From: CAYGYG01 sp964354155
GTDB lineage: Bacteria > Hydrothermota > Tepidihabitantia > SM23-42 > CAYGYG01
Length of the DNA: 64,000 bases
Assembly: GCA_964354155.1 (NCBI GenBank)
Contig: CAYGYG010000006.1
Span: 1 to 64,000 of the forward strand
Reading direction: 5' to 3'
Below are positions 15,761 through 26,100 of this stretch, piece by piece. Positions within the stretch are counted from its first letter, which is position 1; the number at the start of each line of letters is the position of its first letter. Both the position numbers and the translations under genes were made by a program. Below the pieces are notes generated by a model. The model saw nothing but the letters and a program-made list of their open reading frames with translations. It made no database searches and was not told the DNA's origin.

Positions 15761-18700
15761 CTACTCGAATACCGTGACCGGTCCTTGCGTGGTGGAACCG
15801 AAGACTTCGGGTGAGTACATTTCTTCAACCTTGGCTGAGGGGGCAATGAATTCGCCGCTGGTGCTCGCCCTGACAAAGTAGACTTGGGTATGTTCCCCCG
15901 GGAAGAGCTCCTGCGCAAAAAGGAGAATCCGGTCGTCGTAGAGCTCCTTGTGATCGAACGAGCCCCACCAGTGACCGGCTTGCTGATACTCTTCCTGCCA
16001 GTACTGACGCGCAACCGCGCTGGCCTCGGTGGCGAAGTCGGTCTGCACCGGCTCAAAACCGGCGGGCAACGGGTCTTCGACGACGGCGAAGAGCCTCGTT
16101 TCCGGTGTCACGATGTGGACGATGACCTTATAGATCTTGCCCCGCTCATACCGGCTCACTTCCTTGCCGTCCAGGGTCAAGATTTCTTTCCAGACGTAGA
16201 ACCCTTCATCAAACGGAATGGGGTTGAGCTTGTAGGCATAAATCATACGCAGGGTGTAGTAGAGCCGGCCGATGCCTTGCTTTGAGATCCGGATCGGCAG
16301 GAGCGTGTCTTTCGGTATCTCTCCCAGCCCGAACATGAACCGGCGGGGCGGTTCATTGGTCCGGCCCTTGAAGGTCTCCTTGAGGATTTCCTTCTGACCC
16401 AGCACAAGGCGGGCAATGAAGTCGGGCTCTTCCTGTTCGTAGCGCCGGTAGTAGGTTTCGAAGGCGTCAAAGACAAAGGCGTTCTCGTGGGTTGTCGGCT
16501 TGGTCTTTTTGCCGCGCTCGGCGACCAGCCACTTGATGACTTGGTCCTTGTAGGCAAATTCAAGACCAAGTTCGGTGAACGCCTGGATCACGAAGGCGGT
16601 GACCTTGGCCGGGGACGGGAAGGTCCAGCCGCGGTCCTCGGCTTCCTCGAAGTGGGCGGTGGTTGGAGAGAGCTTGATCTTGTTGGTGATCATCCGGGCC
16701 AGTTCGCCCTCGAATTGTACGCCCATGCCGATCTTCCGGCCGGCTTTCAATAGGAGCGTCTTGCCGAAGACCGACAGCTGGGAACGTCGTTCGAACAAGG
16801 TCGACGCGTAACCGCCTTCATTGCGGCCCCAGAGGCTCAGCGCATAGACGCAGAAGGCTTTGGTCGTCAAGCGGGCGTCTTCGTTGTAAGGGTAGTTCCA
16901 GTCTGACTCGCCCCAGCGCAGAACGGCGCTCAGGAAACCGAGTCCTTTCTGGACGACATGCTGGTCAACGTCGTACCCGGCATCGTCGGCGCGTTTCAGG
17001 ATGTAGATTGTGTAGGCGGTGAGATAGGGGCATGGATACCAGCCTCCCTTGAAATATACCATGCCGCCGTCGGTCAGCTGATAGTCGGCGACGTCAGCGA
17101 GTACTTTGACCACGGTATCCCGGAGTGCCTTGCCTTTGACCGGTGCGAGATCGAATTGGTTGATTATTTCCTCGCCCACGATGAGCGGCAGGATCCTTGA
17201 GAGACGTTGTTCCAAACACCCGTACGGATAGTCAAGGAGGTGTTCGATCCCGCGTTTCATGCCCGCCAGTACCGTGGAGGACAGCAGCACTTCCAGGCCG
17301 CCGATTTCAGTGTAGATATTGGACGGTACGATAATGCCTTCAAGTGCCGAGTCCGGGGTCGACGAGAAGGTGGCCACGGCCTCGACCAGGGGCAGATTTC
17401 TTACCGGAATCGGCAGTTTCAAGGCGTCGCGCTCGTCGCCCATGCGGGCATGGAACCTGAAGACCGCGGTGCCAATCGTGTCCGCGGCGAAGGAAAAGAG
17501 GACCTGTTGACTGCTGTTCGGCGCCAGGAGTACATCTTTCTTGCCCGGTCCGTTAATCTTCAGGCCTTCAACCAGACACTCGACCTGCGCGCGGTTCGAT
17601 TCGTCGGTCCGGTTGTGCAGAACCACGCCGCCCTGGAACTTGTCGCCGACCCGCGCGAATCTGGGGATGGAAGGCGAAACGATAAACGGCAGGTTGACGA
17701 TGAAGGTCGATTCGGCCGAGCCGAACTCGCTGGTCTTGGTCTGGGCCACCACCATGATCCGGAACTTGGTGAGATTGTCCGGCAATTCGAATTCCGCGGT
17801 GCCCTGACCGGCGCCGTCGGTCACGAGATCGGGCTTGTAGTAGACGGTGGAGAGGAACTTCTGACGATAGGAAACGCCTTCGGCCCGGGACATCGCCTCT
17901 GCCGCCGGTGCCCCGCCGCCGCCCCGGTCCTCGCCCTTCTCGCCGTAGTTTCTTTGACCGATGATGTTAAGGCGGGATTCAACGGTCTTGACCGAGAGCG
18001 ACCGCGGCCCGTAGAAGTAGTCGAAGGGATTCGGAGTCTGGAAATCGATCAGGTTGAGGACCCCAACGTCAACGACGAAGAGGGCTACCTCACTGTTGGC
18101 CACCGGATTGCCCCTGAAATCCTTGACCTCGAAGTCGAGCCGTACCTTGTCGCGCGGCCGGTATTCCTTCTTGTCGGCGAAGGTCTTGACTACGAGGTGT
18201 TTCTCACGGGTGTCGACGGTCAAGTTGACGTAACCCATCTTGAACTGCGGCTTGCCCAGGTCGGTTTCCTTCTCTTCGTCCCAGCCCTGGCCGGGGACCC
18301 GACCCCGCACCAGTACGACACTGACGTAGACGTTGGGCAGGTCGATCTTTTCGATGGGAATCTCAATGAAGTCGGCATTGCCTTTGAGCTTTTTCGGATA
18401 CTTGCGGAGGATCAATTCCCGCTCGACCGTGACGAGCGCGTTGGCCGAATCATACGGAGACTTCACGAGGATGCGGGCCGTATCGCCGACCTGATACTTC
18501 GGCTTGTCGGGCACGAGCTCGATGATGTCGTCATCGCGCATCTGCCAACCGGCATACCCCTTGCCGCCGACGTAGAAATAGATCTTGGTGGAGGTCTCAC
18601 GCCCCTTTTCATCCTTGGCCTGGGCTTTGAGGTAGTAGTAGCCGGGTTCAGTCGGGGAGAAGTTGAGGACGGTTGAGTCGGGCCGGCTTGTCTTGGTTTC

Positions 18701-21502
18701 TTTCTTGATGTCTTTGCTGACGAGTTCAGAGATCCATTCATAGCGACCGCCGAGCATGGCCTTCTTGATCGACTTCCATTCTTCCTTCACGATCTTGAAG
18801 TCGACGCGGTGCCCCGAGGTTTGCGCGCCGGACGGCCGGATGGTTATCATGCTGAGGTTGACCGGGTCGCCCATGATGTAGAGATAGCTCGGGGATTTCA
18901 GGCCGATGAGCAGGTTGGACGGGAAGGCAATCCAGTTCTGGCTGCCGGACAAAGTCACCTTGTTGGGCGCGGTTACTGATCCCTCGAGGGTGATTGATGA
19001 GGGGCGTTTGATATCCTCGGGGGACAGGCGGACATCGACTTTGTACTGACCCTGGTCATCAAGCCGTCCACTGCCCGAGCCCAGGATCTCGCGCCCATAA
19101 TCATCGTCCGAGTAGCCGGTGAAATCGTAGCCTTCGTACTTTGGGTAGTCGACATAGTAGTAGCTTTTGCGCACGTTCCATGATAGGTCCGCCTCTTTCA
19201 TGGCCATGCCGAAAAGGTAACGGCCCAGAACCGTACCCTTGAAACTCTCGCCGGCCAAGAATGTATCTTTGTCGGCCGAGGCTTTCACCTCAAACTCGGC
19301 CGCCTTGAACGCTTCAACGCGGAAAGAACCCCAGAATGTGTAGTCCTTACCGGGCAGCCGGGCCTGGACCGAGTAGGTGCCGGTCGGGGCGTCAACTGAC
19401 AGCGCGATGCTCTTGCTGAAGGCGCCGTAGTCGTTGAGGGCCAGGTCCTGTTTAAGGATTTCTTCGCCCCGTGAATCTTTGACCAGGAAATTGACGCTGG
19501 CCAAGTCTGGGAGCGCCCATTCGCCCAGCTTCTTCTTGCGAACGATACCTTTGATGTGGACCGTTTCGCCGGACTTGTACAGCCCTTTTTCGCTGAAAAT
19601 ATCTCCGCCGTATTCCTCGGCGCGTGCTTCCCAGTTGTACGAGATGTTAAAACGCCATGGGTCGACGCCAAAGCCCCAGCGGTTCGAATAGACCGCCTGA
19701 TCATCAGCATTGGCCGCGAGAATCCAGAAGTTGGGTTCGGAACGCTCGGAATAGGATTCCATTTCGTATTCGCTCTCGTATTCGTGGGTGATTACTTCCT
19801 CTTTCATGTTGGTTTTGGCCCAGCCAGGGAGTTCGCAGAACCCGGCTTCATCGGTGTAGGCGGTGGCCAGCACCTGATTCTCGTTGTCGCGCAGCTCGAT
19901 CTTAACCCCGGCGGCCGGTTCGGTGGTCTTGAGCGAAGTGACCCAGACTAAGTTATTTTCCGGCGAATACTTCCAGGTAATGCCCAGGTCGCCGGTGACG
20001 AGGAAGGATTTCAAATACCGGTAGTCGGGGTTGTACTGATTGGCGCCCATGTTGTCAAACTGGGCGAAGACCAGACCGCTCCTATTACCGCCCAGGACTT
20101 CCTTTAGTTCAATGGGCATACGGATACGCTTGTTGCGGAGTTTCTGCATCGCATTGACCGGCCAGCGCTTGTTGACTTTGAAGAAACCGGGCAAGACGAG
20201 CTTCTTGTAAGGGTTGAAGATATCGCTCCGGTTGAGGAAAGGAATCGCGTTTTCGAGGTTGACCAGGCCGAGCTGGTAGTAGACTTCGTCAATGTTGCGG
20301 AGGGTGGCGGGGAGGCGGAGGTCGGCCTTGCCTTCGACAACATTGACGCCGGTCGGAATCTCGGCATAGGGTGGATAGTCACCGACGCCGAGGTTGAAGT
20401 CGTAGTCCTGATCCAGCTGGTTGCCGAATTGATCTTTGAGATTCCGGCTGAGCTGGATGCGATAGCTCGAATTGAGGTTGAAAGATAGGTACAGGTTGAC
20501 CGAGTTGTATGAGTATGTCTCTTCCAGGTATTCCGGGGGCACATCGACTTTGGGTGTGATGATGATGTTCTTGACCACTTCCTGAATGCTGACCGGGTTT
20601 GAGAAGCATAGTTTGAGCGGGTTGCCCCCCGGGATGTCTGAAGACCGGTCGATCAGGGTAAGGAAATTGAAGGTTTTGAAGGTCATGGTCCGTTCTTCGG
20701 CCAGGCCGAGATTTCCCTGACGGGACAAGAGCCCTGGCTCAAGTTTGACTTCGACCTCGGCTTCCCTGGGGAAGGACTTCTTCGGACTGATGACCAGACA
20801 CTTTTTGTTCTCCCACTCTTTGAGGGGCCAGTCTTTTTTCTCTTTATCCGTGAGATTGCGGATTTTGAACCCGACTTCTTCACGGCGATCGCCTTCGCTC
20901 GGTTCTTTGGCGCCGCACCAGACGTAGGACGGCTTGCCGCGGTGCGCATAGACCTTGATTCCCTTCTTGGCGCGCCCCGGGTCCATCGCCAGATTGAAAT
21001 AGAGATAGATACTGGCCTTGGTGTCGATGTATTCGGAGCCGGAGTAGGGCGCTGACGAGTTGAGGTAGGGGCGGACCGTCTCAAAAGCCCACGCGGTGTC
21101 GCGGTCCAAGCGCATGCCGGTCAGGGACTGAATTCTGCCTTTCTTCAATCTTGCCTTGAACAGGGTGGCGGGTTTGAGCGTGTCGGTGGGGATGAAGGCC
21201 AGGGTGCGTGTGCCGAGCCACCGGTATTTGCCTTTCACCTTCGGTTCGAATTCGATTGGACCATCGGTCTGGTCACGGGGAACGGCCTGCAGGGCGGTCA
21301 TGGCCTGATTGAATCCGACCAGAATTTTAAATGTCTCCATCCGCCCCTCGACCGAACCGAGCGGCGAGACGAGAGTGACCTTCAAGGGGATTTTTTCGCC
21401 GGCGAGAAGTCGCTGCGTAGTTATGTCGATTGGCGCCTTGGGGCCGGGACAGGAAATGAAAGCGACTGATAATAGAAGGATCAATGCCAGAAAATTCTTC
21501 AT
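15761..21502 (-). CDS. Bacterial alpha-2-macroglobulin (thioester protease trap)
   Basis: A 1913-residue envelope protein that traps attacking proteases. It starts with a signal peptide ending at FISC (Cys19 about), a possible though atypical lipobox. Many Ig-like MG domains follow, then the thioester motif GCLEQ with Cys1429 and Gln1432, and the helical thioester domain to the C-terminus. Length agrees with bacterial members such as E. coli YfhM plus extra domains. The ATG at 21502 has AAGGAGG six bases upstream and a promoter at 21524-21551; the frame's earlier ATG at 21535 lies inside the promoter. Its usual partner pbpC is downstream on the same strand but separated by arsM and the AbrB-like gene. 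Confidence 0.93.
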   Translation of the reverse strand: MKNFLALILLLSVAFISCPGPKAPIDITTQRLLAGEKIPLKVTLVSPLGSVEGRMETFKILVGFNQAMTALQAVPRDQTDGPIEFEPKVKGKYRWLGTRTLAFIPTDTLKPATLFKARLKKGRIQSLTGMRLDRDTAWAFETVRPYLNSSAPYSGSEYIDTKASIYLYFNLAMDPGRAKKGIKVYAHRGKPSYVWCGAKEPSEGDRREEVGFKIRNLTDKEKKDWPLKEWENKKCLVISPKKSFPREAEVEVKLEPGLLSRQGNLGLAEERTMTFKTFNFLTLIDRSSDIPGGNPLKLCFSNPVSIQEVVKNIIITPKVDVPPEYLEETYSYNSVNLYLSFNLNSSYRIQLSRNLKDQFGNQLDQDYDFNLGVGDYPPYAEIPTGVNVVEGKADLRLPATLRNIDEVYYQLGLVNLENAIPFLNRSDIFNPYKKLVLPGFFKVNKRWPVNAMQKLRNKRIRMPIELKEVLGGNRSGLVFAQFDNMGANQYNPDYRYLKSFLVTGDLGITWKYSPENNLVWVTSLKTTEPAAGVKIELRDNENQVLATAYTDEAGFCELPGWAKTNMKEEVITHEYESEYEMESYSERSEPNFWILAANADDQAVYSNRWGFGVDPWRFNISYNWEARAEEYGGDIFSEKGLYKSGETVHIKGIVRKKKLGEWALPDLASVNFLVKDSRGEEILKQDLALNDYGAFSKSIALSVDAPTGTYSVQARLPGKDYTFWGSFRVEAFKAAEFEVKASADKDTFLAGESFKGTVLGRYLFGMAMKEADLSWNVRKSYYYVDYPKYEGYDFTGYSDDDYGREILGSGSGRLDDQGQYKVDVRLSPEDIKRPSSITLEGSVTAPNKVTLSGSQNWIAFPSNLLIGLKSPSYLYIMGDPVNLSMITIRPSGAQTSGHRVDFKIVKEEWKSIKKAMLGGRYEWISELVSKDIKKETKTSRPDSTVLNFSPTEPGYYYLKAQAKDEKGRETSTKIYFYVGGKGYAGWQMRDDDIIELVPDKPKYQVGDTARILVKSPYDSANALVTVERELILRKYPKKLKGNADFIEIPIEKIDLPNVYVSVVLVRGRVPGQGWDEEKETDLGKPQFKMGYVNLTVDTREKHLVVKTFADKKEYRPRDKVRLDFEVKDFRGNPVANSEVALFVVDVGVLNLIDFQTPNPFDYFYGPRSLSVKTVESRLNIIGQRNYGEKGEDRGGGGAPAAEAMSRAEGVSYRQKFLSTVYYKPDLVTDGAGQGTAEFELPDNLTKFRIMVVAQTKTSEFGSAESTFIVNLPFIVSPSIPRFARVGDKFQGGVVLHNRTDESNRAQVECLVEGLKINGPGKKDVLLAPNSSQQVLFSFAADTIGTAVFRFHARMGDERDALKLPIPVRNLPLVEAVATFSSTPDSALEGIIVPSNIYTEIGGLEVLLSSTVLAGMKRGIEHLLDYPYGCLEQRLSRILPLIVGEEIINQFDLAPVKGKALRDTVVKVLADVADYQLTDGGMVYFKGGWYPCPYLTAYTIYILKRADDAGYDVDQHVVQKGLGFLSAVLRWGESDWNYPYNEDARLTTKAFCVYALSLWGRNEGGYASTLFERRSQLSVFGKTLLLKAGRKIGMGVQFEGELARMITNKIKLSPTTAHFEEAEDRGWTFPSPAKVTAFVIQAFTELGLEFAYKDQVIKWLVAERGKKTKPTTHENAFVFDAFETYYRRYEQEEPDFIARLVLGQKEILKETFKGRTNEPPRRFMFGLGEIPKDTLLPIRISKQGIGRLYYTLRMIYAYKLNPIPFDEGFYVWKEILTLDGKEVSRYERGKIYKVIVHIVTPETRLFAVVEDPLPAGFEPVQTDFATEASAVARQYWQEEYQQAGHWWGSFDHKELYDDRILLFAQELFPGEHTQVYFVRASTSGEFIAPSAKVEEMYSPEVFGSTTQGPVTVFE

Positions 21503-21523
21503 GAAACGCCTCCTTAGACGGTG

Positions 21524-21551
21524 AGTATAGTCCAAAAAAGAGGTTTGTCAA
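21524..21551 (-). promoter_or_regulatory. Promoter of alpha-2-macroglobulin gene
   Basis: Minus strand: TTGACA (21551-21546), 16-bp spacer, TATACT (21529-21524); AAGGAGG follows before the ATG. Confidence 0.82.
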
Positions 21552-21632
21552 TTCCGGACGGGCGTGCCCGGGGAAACCGGAGTAAGCCGTCATTCTGACC
21601 GAAGGGGCGGATCGCGGTCGCGCGGCGCAGCC

Positions 21633-21659
21633 GCCCGGATGGGCGTGGCCCATCCGGGC
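21633..21659. repeat. Strong stem-loop, 12-bp perfect stem
   Basis: GCCCGGATGGGC, loop GTG, GCCCATCCGGGC. It lies in the 320-bp gap between the archaemetzincin stop and the alpha-2-macroglobulin promoter. No T tract follows on either strand, so it is not a classical terminator; it may be part of a repeat word. Confidence 0.6.
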
Positions 21660-21714
21660 ACGAATCTCGGCGGCACCTGCGGCCTGGGTCTAGAGTGTGC
21701 ATATCCCCCGTATC

Positions 21715-21742
21715 CATTCTAACATTGTACAATGTTAGAATG
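21715..21742. promoter_or_regulatory. 28-bp perfect palindrome
   Basis: CATTCTAACATTGT followed directly by its reverse complement (centre at the GTAC of 21727-21730), then GTTAACATG. Low GC in a GC-rich surrounding. It lies about 165 bp upstream of the alpha-2-macroglobulin promoter and 130 bp past the archaemetzincin stop. A dimeric regulator site is possible; no regulator is assigned. Confidence 0.55.
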
Positions 21743-21873
21743 TTAACATGTTGAAATCGTTGAGCGCTGACATGCGCAAGCGATGAAGGGGGGCGATGGA
21801 CACGATCTCGGGAGGCTCTGGTCGCGGGAGGGGGGCAACGGTGCGAAATCTGGTGAGCGGCGGCGTGCCCGGG

Positions 21874-22482
21874 CTATTTGATGATGCCTTTGAGTTGGGC
21901 CGCGCAGTCAGCACAGAACTTGCCGGTCTCGCGGTCGACGGTCTTGATCGTGCCCTGGGCGTCTTCCATCAGACAGCACTGGTTGGGGCAATGCCAGAGG
22001 CCGAAAGTATGGCCCAGCTCGTGGTTGACGACTTTTATGAGCCGCTCGGTCAAAACCGCCTTGCTCGCTTTACCTTTCTTGAGGCGGAATGTCGAAATGA
22101 CGCAGGCCCGGCCGTTGTACATACCGAGCCCGAAGATCCCCCAATCATAGTAGGCGCCCTTGGTTGTGGAGATATCAAAATTGGTCAGGCCGGCGATTCT
22201 CGTGTAGCGGATGTCCGAGTCGGTCTCCAAATTCCGTAGAATTTTCTCGGCGCGATAGCGTTTCTTCGGCGCGTAATACGCGCTTTCGGGAATCGGTTTC
22301 TCGGCAAGCACCGCCGTTTCGACGCTAAATGTGGCCTTAATACCGTCGACGATCGCGCGCGTCATGGTCGTGTCGAATGTTCCGAGGGGCTGGAGGGCAA
22401 CCAGAGGCTTGAGGCCGCGGGCCGAAGCGGGGCCAAGGAACAGCGCCGCGAAAACGACCACGGTGAGGAGAAATCGGTTCAT
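21874..22482 (-). CDS. Archaemetzincin (M54 metallopeptidase), probably exported
   Basis: Zinc-dependent aminopeptidase/protease family. The 202-residue protein matches the archaemetzincin consensus exactly: HELGHTFGLWH (154-164), Cys165, four residues, Cys170, Met172, then 17 residues to C190-A-D-C193. Unlike typical cytoplasmic members it begins with a clear signal peptide (MNRFLLTVVVFAALFLGPASA). The ATG at 22482 is chosen for this signal; the frame upstream overlaps the mvhD gene and is not coding. It follows the MvhD gene by 59 bp with no promoter seen, so it may be the last gene of the Hdr transcript, and it is next to the protease-trap gene. Confidence 0.88.
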   Translation of the reverse strand: MNRFLLTVVVFAALFLGPASARGLKPLVALQPLGTFDTTMTRAIVDGIKATFSVETAVLAEKPIPESAYYAPKKRYRAEKILRNLETDSDIRYTRIAGLTNFDISTTKGAYYDWGIFGLGMYNGRACVISTFRLKKGKASKAVLTERLIKVVNHELGHTFGLWHCPNQCCLMEDAQGTIKTVDRETGKFCADCAAQLKGIIK

Positions 22483-22541
22483 TTGTTGATGCTGAAGATC
22501 AGGCACTCTCTCGCCGAGAGGAGGCAAGTCTGCCCGCCGCC

Positions 22542-22943
22542 CTATGTTATGGGGCCGAGCTCGGCGACCTGATCGATGAATTCGTTGACGACCTTCTGGA
22601 ATCGAGCGCCCTCGCCGGCAGAAACCCACTCCAGCTTGAAACGGCGGTCCTCGATGCCGAACTGTCGGAGCATATGCCGGAGCATATGGTACCGGCGAAG
22701 AGTCTTGTAGTTACCGGAGATGTAATGGCAATCGCCGGGGTGGCAACCGGCGACGAGAACACCATCGACTCCGTTTCTGAAGGCGCCGAGCACGAACTCG
22801 GGATCGACGCGGCCGGAACACATCGTCCGGACGATTCTGAAGTTGGGGTTCATTTGTAGCCGCGAAACGCCGGCCAGATCGGCACCGGCGTAGGAGCACC
22901 AGTTACAGCAGAAGACCACGATTTTGGGTTGGAAACTAACCAC
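22542..22943 (-). CDS. MvhD/FlpD-like iron-sulfur electron-transfer protein
   Basis: A 133-residue protein of the MvhD (hydrogenase delta subunit) family: CCNWCSYAGADLAGVSR, MCSGRVDP, GCHPGDCHY and EWVSAGEG. The cysteines bind a [2Fe-2S] cluster that passes electrons to HdrA. GTG start at 22943 with AGGAGG upstream. It is the GC-rich counterpart of the longer copy at 26196-26948 and lacks that copy's C-terminal extension. It lies 224 bp after the second hdrA, across a repeat element. Confidence 0.9.
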   Translation of the reverse strand: MVSFQPKIVVFCCNWCSYAGADLAGVSRLQMNPNFRIVRTMCSGRVDPEFVLGAFRNGVDGVLVAGCHPGDCHYISGNYKTLRRYHMLRHMLRQFGIEDRRFKLEWVSAGEGARFQKVVNEFIDQVAELGPIT

Positions 22944-22971
22944 CGGTCCTCCTGAGAATCACCGGGACCAA

Positions 22972-23150
22972 TCTAAACCCTAAATACGAAGCACTAAACC
23001 CTAAACAAATTCCAATCGCGAGGCAAGAATGCTCCAAACGATATTTCGGGGTGTTCGACACGAGGCGGAGTATTCCGTCTCGTCTCAAGACTCGACGTCG
23101 AGAGAGGCACGAGACGGGACTCAGGATTTCGATATTAGAATTCATATTAG
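22972..23150. repeat. Inverted-repeat element with CTAAACCCTAAA arms
   Basis: Left arm 22972-23012 (CTAAACCCTAAATACGAAGC and CTAAACAAATTCC) and right arm 23121-23150 (AGGATTTCGATATTAGAATT) are degenerate inverted copies. Between them the word GACACGAGGCGGAGT (23057-23071) recurs at 63128-63142. Same family as 38702-38835. Confidence 0.6.
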
Positions 23151-23167
23151 CTTTCTGCATCTGACCT

Positions 23168-26100
23168 CTATTCACTCAGCGCGTCGAGCATGGCGAAGAC
23201 CTGTTGTTTGGTAAAGCCGTACTGTTCCATGGCCCCGGAAGGGCAGGCGGCGACACAGGTGCCGCAGCCTTTGCAGAGCGCTTCATTCACCTTGGACTTG
23301 CGCTTGCCGTCAACCGCCGTAAGCTCGATTGCCTCGTACGGACAGAGGGCGCTGCAGACACCGCAGCCGGCGCAGAGTTCCTCGTTGACGCAGGAGATCG
23401 TGGCTTCGGCATAGTACTTGTCATACGCCAGAATGGTCGAGGCACGAGCCGAGGCGGCCTCAGCCTGACCGATCGCCTCGTCGATTGTCTTTGGGTTATG
23501 GGCAAGACCGGCCACAAAGATGCCCTCGGTCGCGAAGTCGACCGGTCTTAGCTTGACATGGGCCTCAAGGAAAAAGCCCTCACTGTTGAGCGGGACCTTG
23601 AGCATCTTCGCCAGATGCTCGCTGTCTTTGTTGGGCTCGATCCCGGTTGAGAGCACGATTAGATCCGGGGCAAGCTCAATGCTCTCCTGTAGAATCGGCT
23701 CAAATACCGACATCATGAGTCGGCCGTCCACGGTCCGGTGCAGGCCCGGTTTGTGTTCGTCGTCATAGCGCACGAAGATGATGCCGGCCTCACGGGCCTT
23801 GTGATAGAAATCTTCTTTTAGTCCGTAAGTACGCACGTCTTTGTATAGCACGTAGATGTTGGCCAGAGGATTCACTTCGAGGATCCGGAGGGCATTCTTG
23901 ACCGCCTGCATGCAGCAGATGCGGCTGCAGTAGGGGTGTTGCTCGTCGCGCGAACCGATACACTGCAACATGACGATATTATCATAGTTAAATGGTTGAA
24001 TTCCGCCTGAGGCGGATGAATGGTTATATAGTTTTTCCTCAAGTTCTCTTTGCGTCACAACCTTATTATCCTGACCGTACAGATATTCGGTTGGTGTATA
24101 CTCGTTTGCGCCGGTGGCCACAATCACGATGCCGTGTTTGACTTTTTCTTTGCTGCCGTCCGGTTTCAGGATCTCAGTTTCATAATTGCCAATGAAGCCG
24201 GCAATGGACTCGAGGCTGGCCCCGGCATAGACGCGGATCAGCTTGTTGTCCCGGACCTTCTGGATTGTCTTGTTGAGGAAACTTTGCACATCACGACCCT
24301 CAAGCGTGGAGTAGATGTGCCGGGCATGGCCGCCGAGTTCCTTGTCTCGCTCGACGAGAAAGACCTCGAAGCCCTGCTCGGCCAGCGAGAGGCTGGCCAC
24401 AAGCCCACTGACGCCGCCCCCGACAACCAGTGCCTTCTGGACCACCGAGATCTCGACCCGCTTCAGCGGCGACAGGTGACGGGCCTTGGAAACCGCCATC
24501 CTTAACAGGTCCTGCGCCTTCCGGGTGGCCTCTTTGGGTTCGTTCATGTGAATCCATGAACACTGGTCGCGGATATTGGCCATTTCGAAAAGATACGGGT
24601 TGAGCCCGGCTTCCCTTATGGTCTCACGGAAAAGGGGTTCGTGGGTCCGGGGGGTGCATGAGGCAACAACCACGCGGTTGAGGTTGTGCTCTCTGATCTT
24701 CTCGGTGATCCTTTTCTGCGTGTCCTGAGAACAGGTGTACAGGTTGTTCTCAGCATAGACGACGTTGGGCAGCGCCTTGATGAACTCTACGACCTTGGGG
24801 ACGTCGACATAACCGCCGATATTGATACCGCAGTGGCAGACGAAAACGCCGATCCGCGGCTCCTGGTTGGTCACGTCAATCTCGGGCGGCGATTCCTTAA
24901 GTGTGATCATAGTATGACGGGCTTCAGCCAGCAGGCCCATCGCCTTGGCCGCGGAGGCCGAGGCCTGGGTGACCGTCTCCGGAATGTCTTTGGGTCCGGC
25001 AAAAGCGCCGCAGACAAACACCCCATCACGGAGCGTATCGACCGGCATAAATTCTGAAGTGCGGCAGAAACCGTGTTTATTTAGATTAACTCGCAGTTTT
25101 TTCGCTAAATGGGCCATATCATCTCTTGGAACCAAGCCGACAGAAAGGACCACCATGTCAAAATCTTCTTCCTTTATTTCCCCTTCTTCACTCTCAAAAT
25201 GAATCTTCAGATCTTTTGTTTCAGGATTTTCGTCAATCTTTGAGACGCCCGCCCGGATAAATCTTACGCCGTACTCATTTTTTGCCCGTTCATAATAGCT
25301 TTCAAAGCCTTTGCCAAAAGTCCTTATGTCCATATAGAATATGGTTGTCTCAAGACCTTCTTTGGCGTGCTCTTTGGCAATTATGCACTCCTTGATCGCA
25401 TATGTGCAGCAAACTGAGGAACAATAACTCACACCGGCCTCTGGATCTCTTGAACCGACACACTGGATAAAGGCGATGCGCCTGGGTACCTTGCCTTCAT
25501 AAGGGCGCAGTACATGACCATGGAACGGTCCTGAGGCTGACAAAATGCGCTCGAATTCCAGGCCGGTAACGACATTCTTATAGACACCATAGCCGAATTT
25601 GGAGTAGTTCTTAGCGTTGAATATTACTGAACCCGGGGACAGGATGATTGCTCCGACTCTTATCTCTTCAGTGCTGTCGCCTTCTTTATATTTAATCGCA
25701 CCGGCAAGGCAAACTCTTTCACAAACGCCGCACCCGAGGCAATTCGCCTTATCGATCGTATATTTTGCCGGTACCGCTTGGGGATAATCAATGTAAACGC
25801 TTTTCCGCTGGCTCAATCCTTGATTGAAACTATCCGGGATTTCTATTGGGCAATGCTTGCGGCACTCACCGCATCCGGTACATTTGTCCATATCCACATA
25901 TCTTGCCTTTCTCCTTATCGCAACAGTAAAATCGCCGGCCTCGCCGGTCAAAGATTCGACTTCAGCGTTTGGTATGATTTTGATATTCAAATGGCGTCCA
26001 CATTCTACAAGTTTCGGAGCCATGATGCACATCGAACAGTCATTGGTTGGAAACGTCTTGTCCAGCATGGCCATTATGCCGCCAATCGTAGGACCGGAAT

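Noticed and set aside
17207..18676. 489-codon open frame antisense to the alpha-2-macroglobulin gene
   Set aside because: It mirrors the codon pattern of a GC-rich gene on the other strand, has no recognisable family, ribosome site or promoter.
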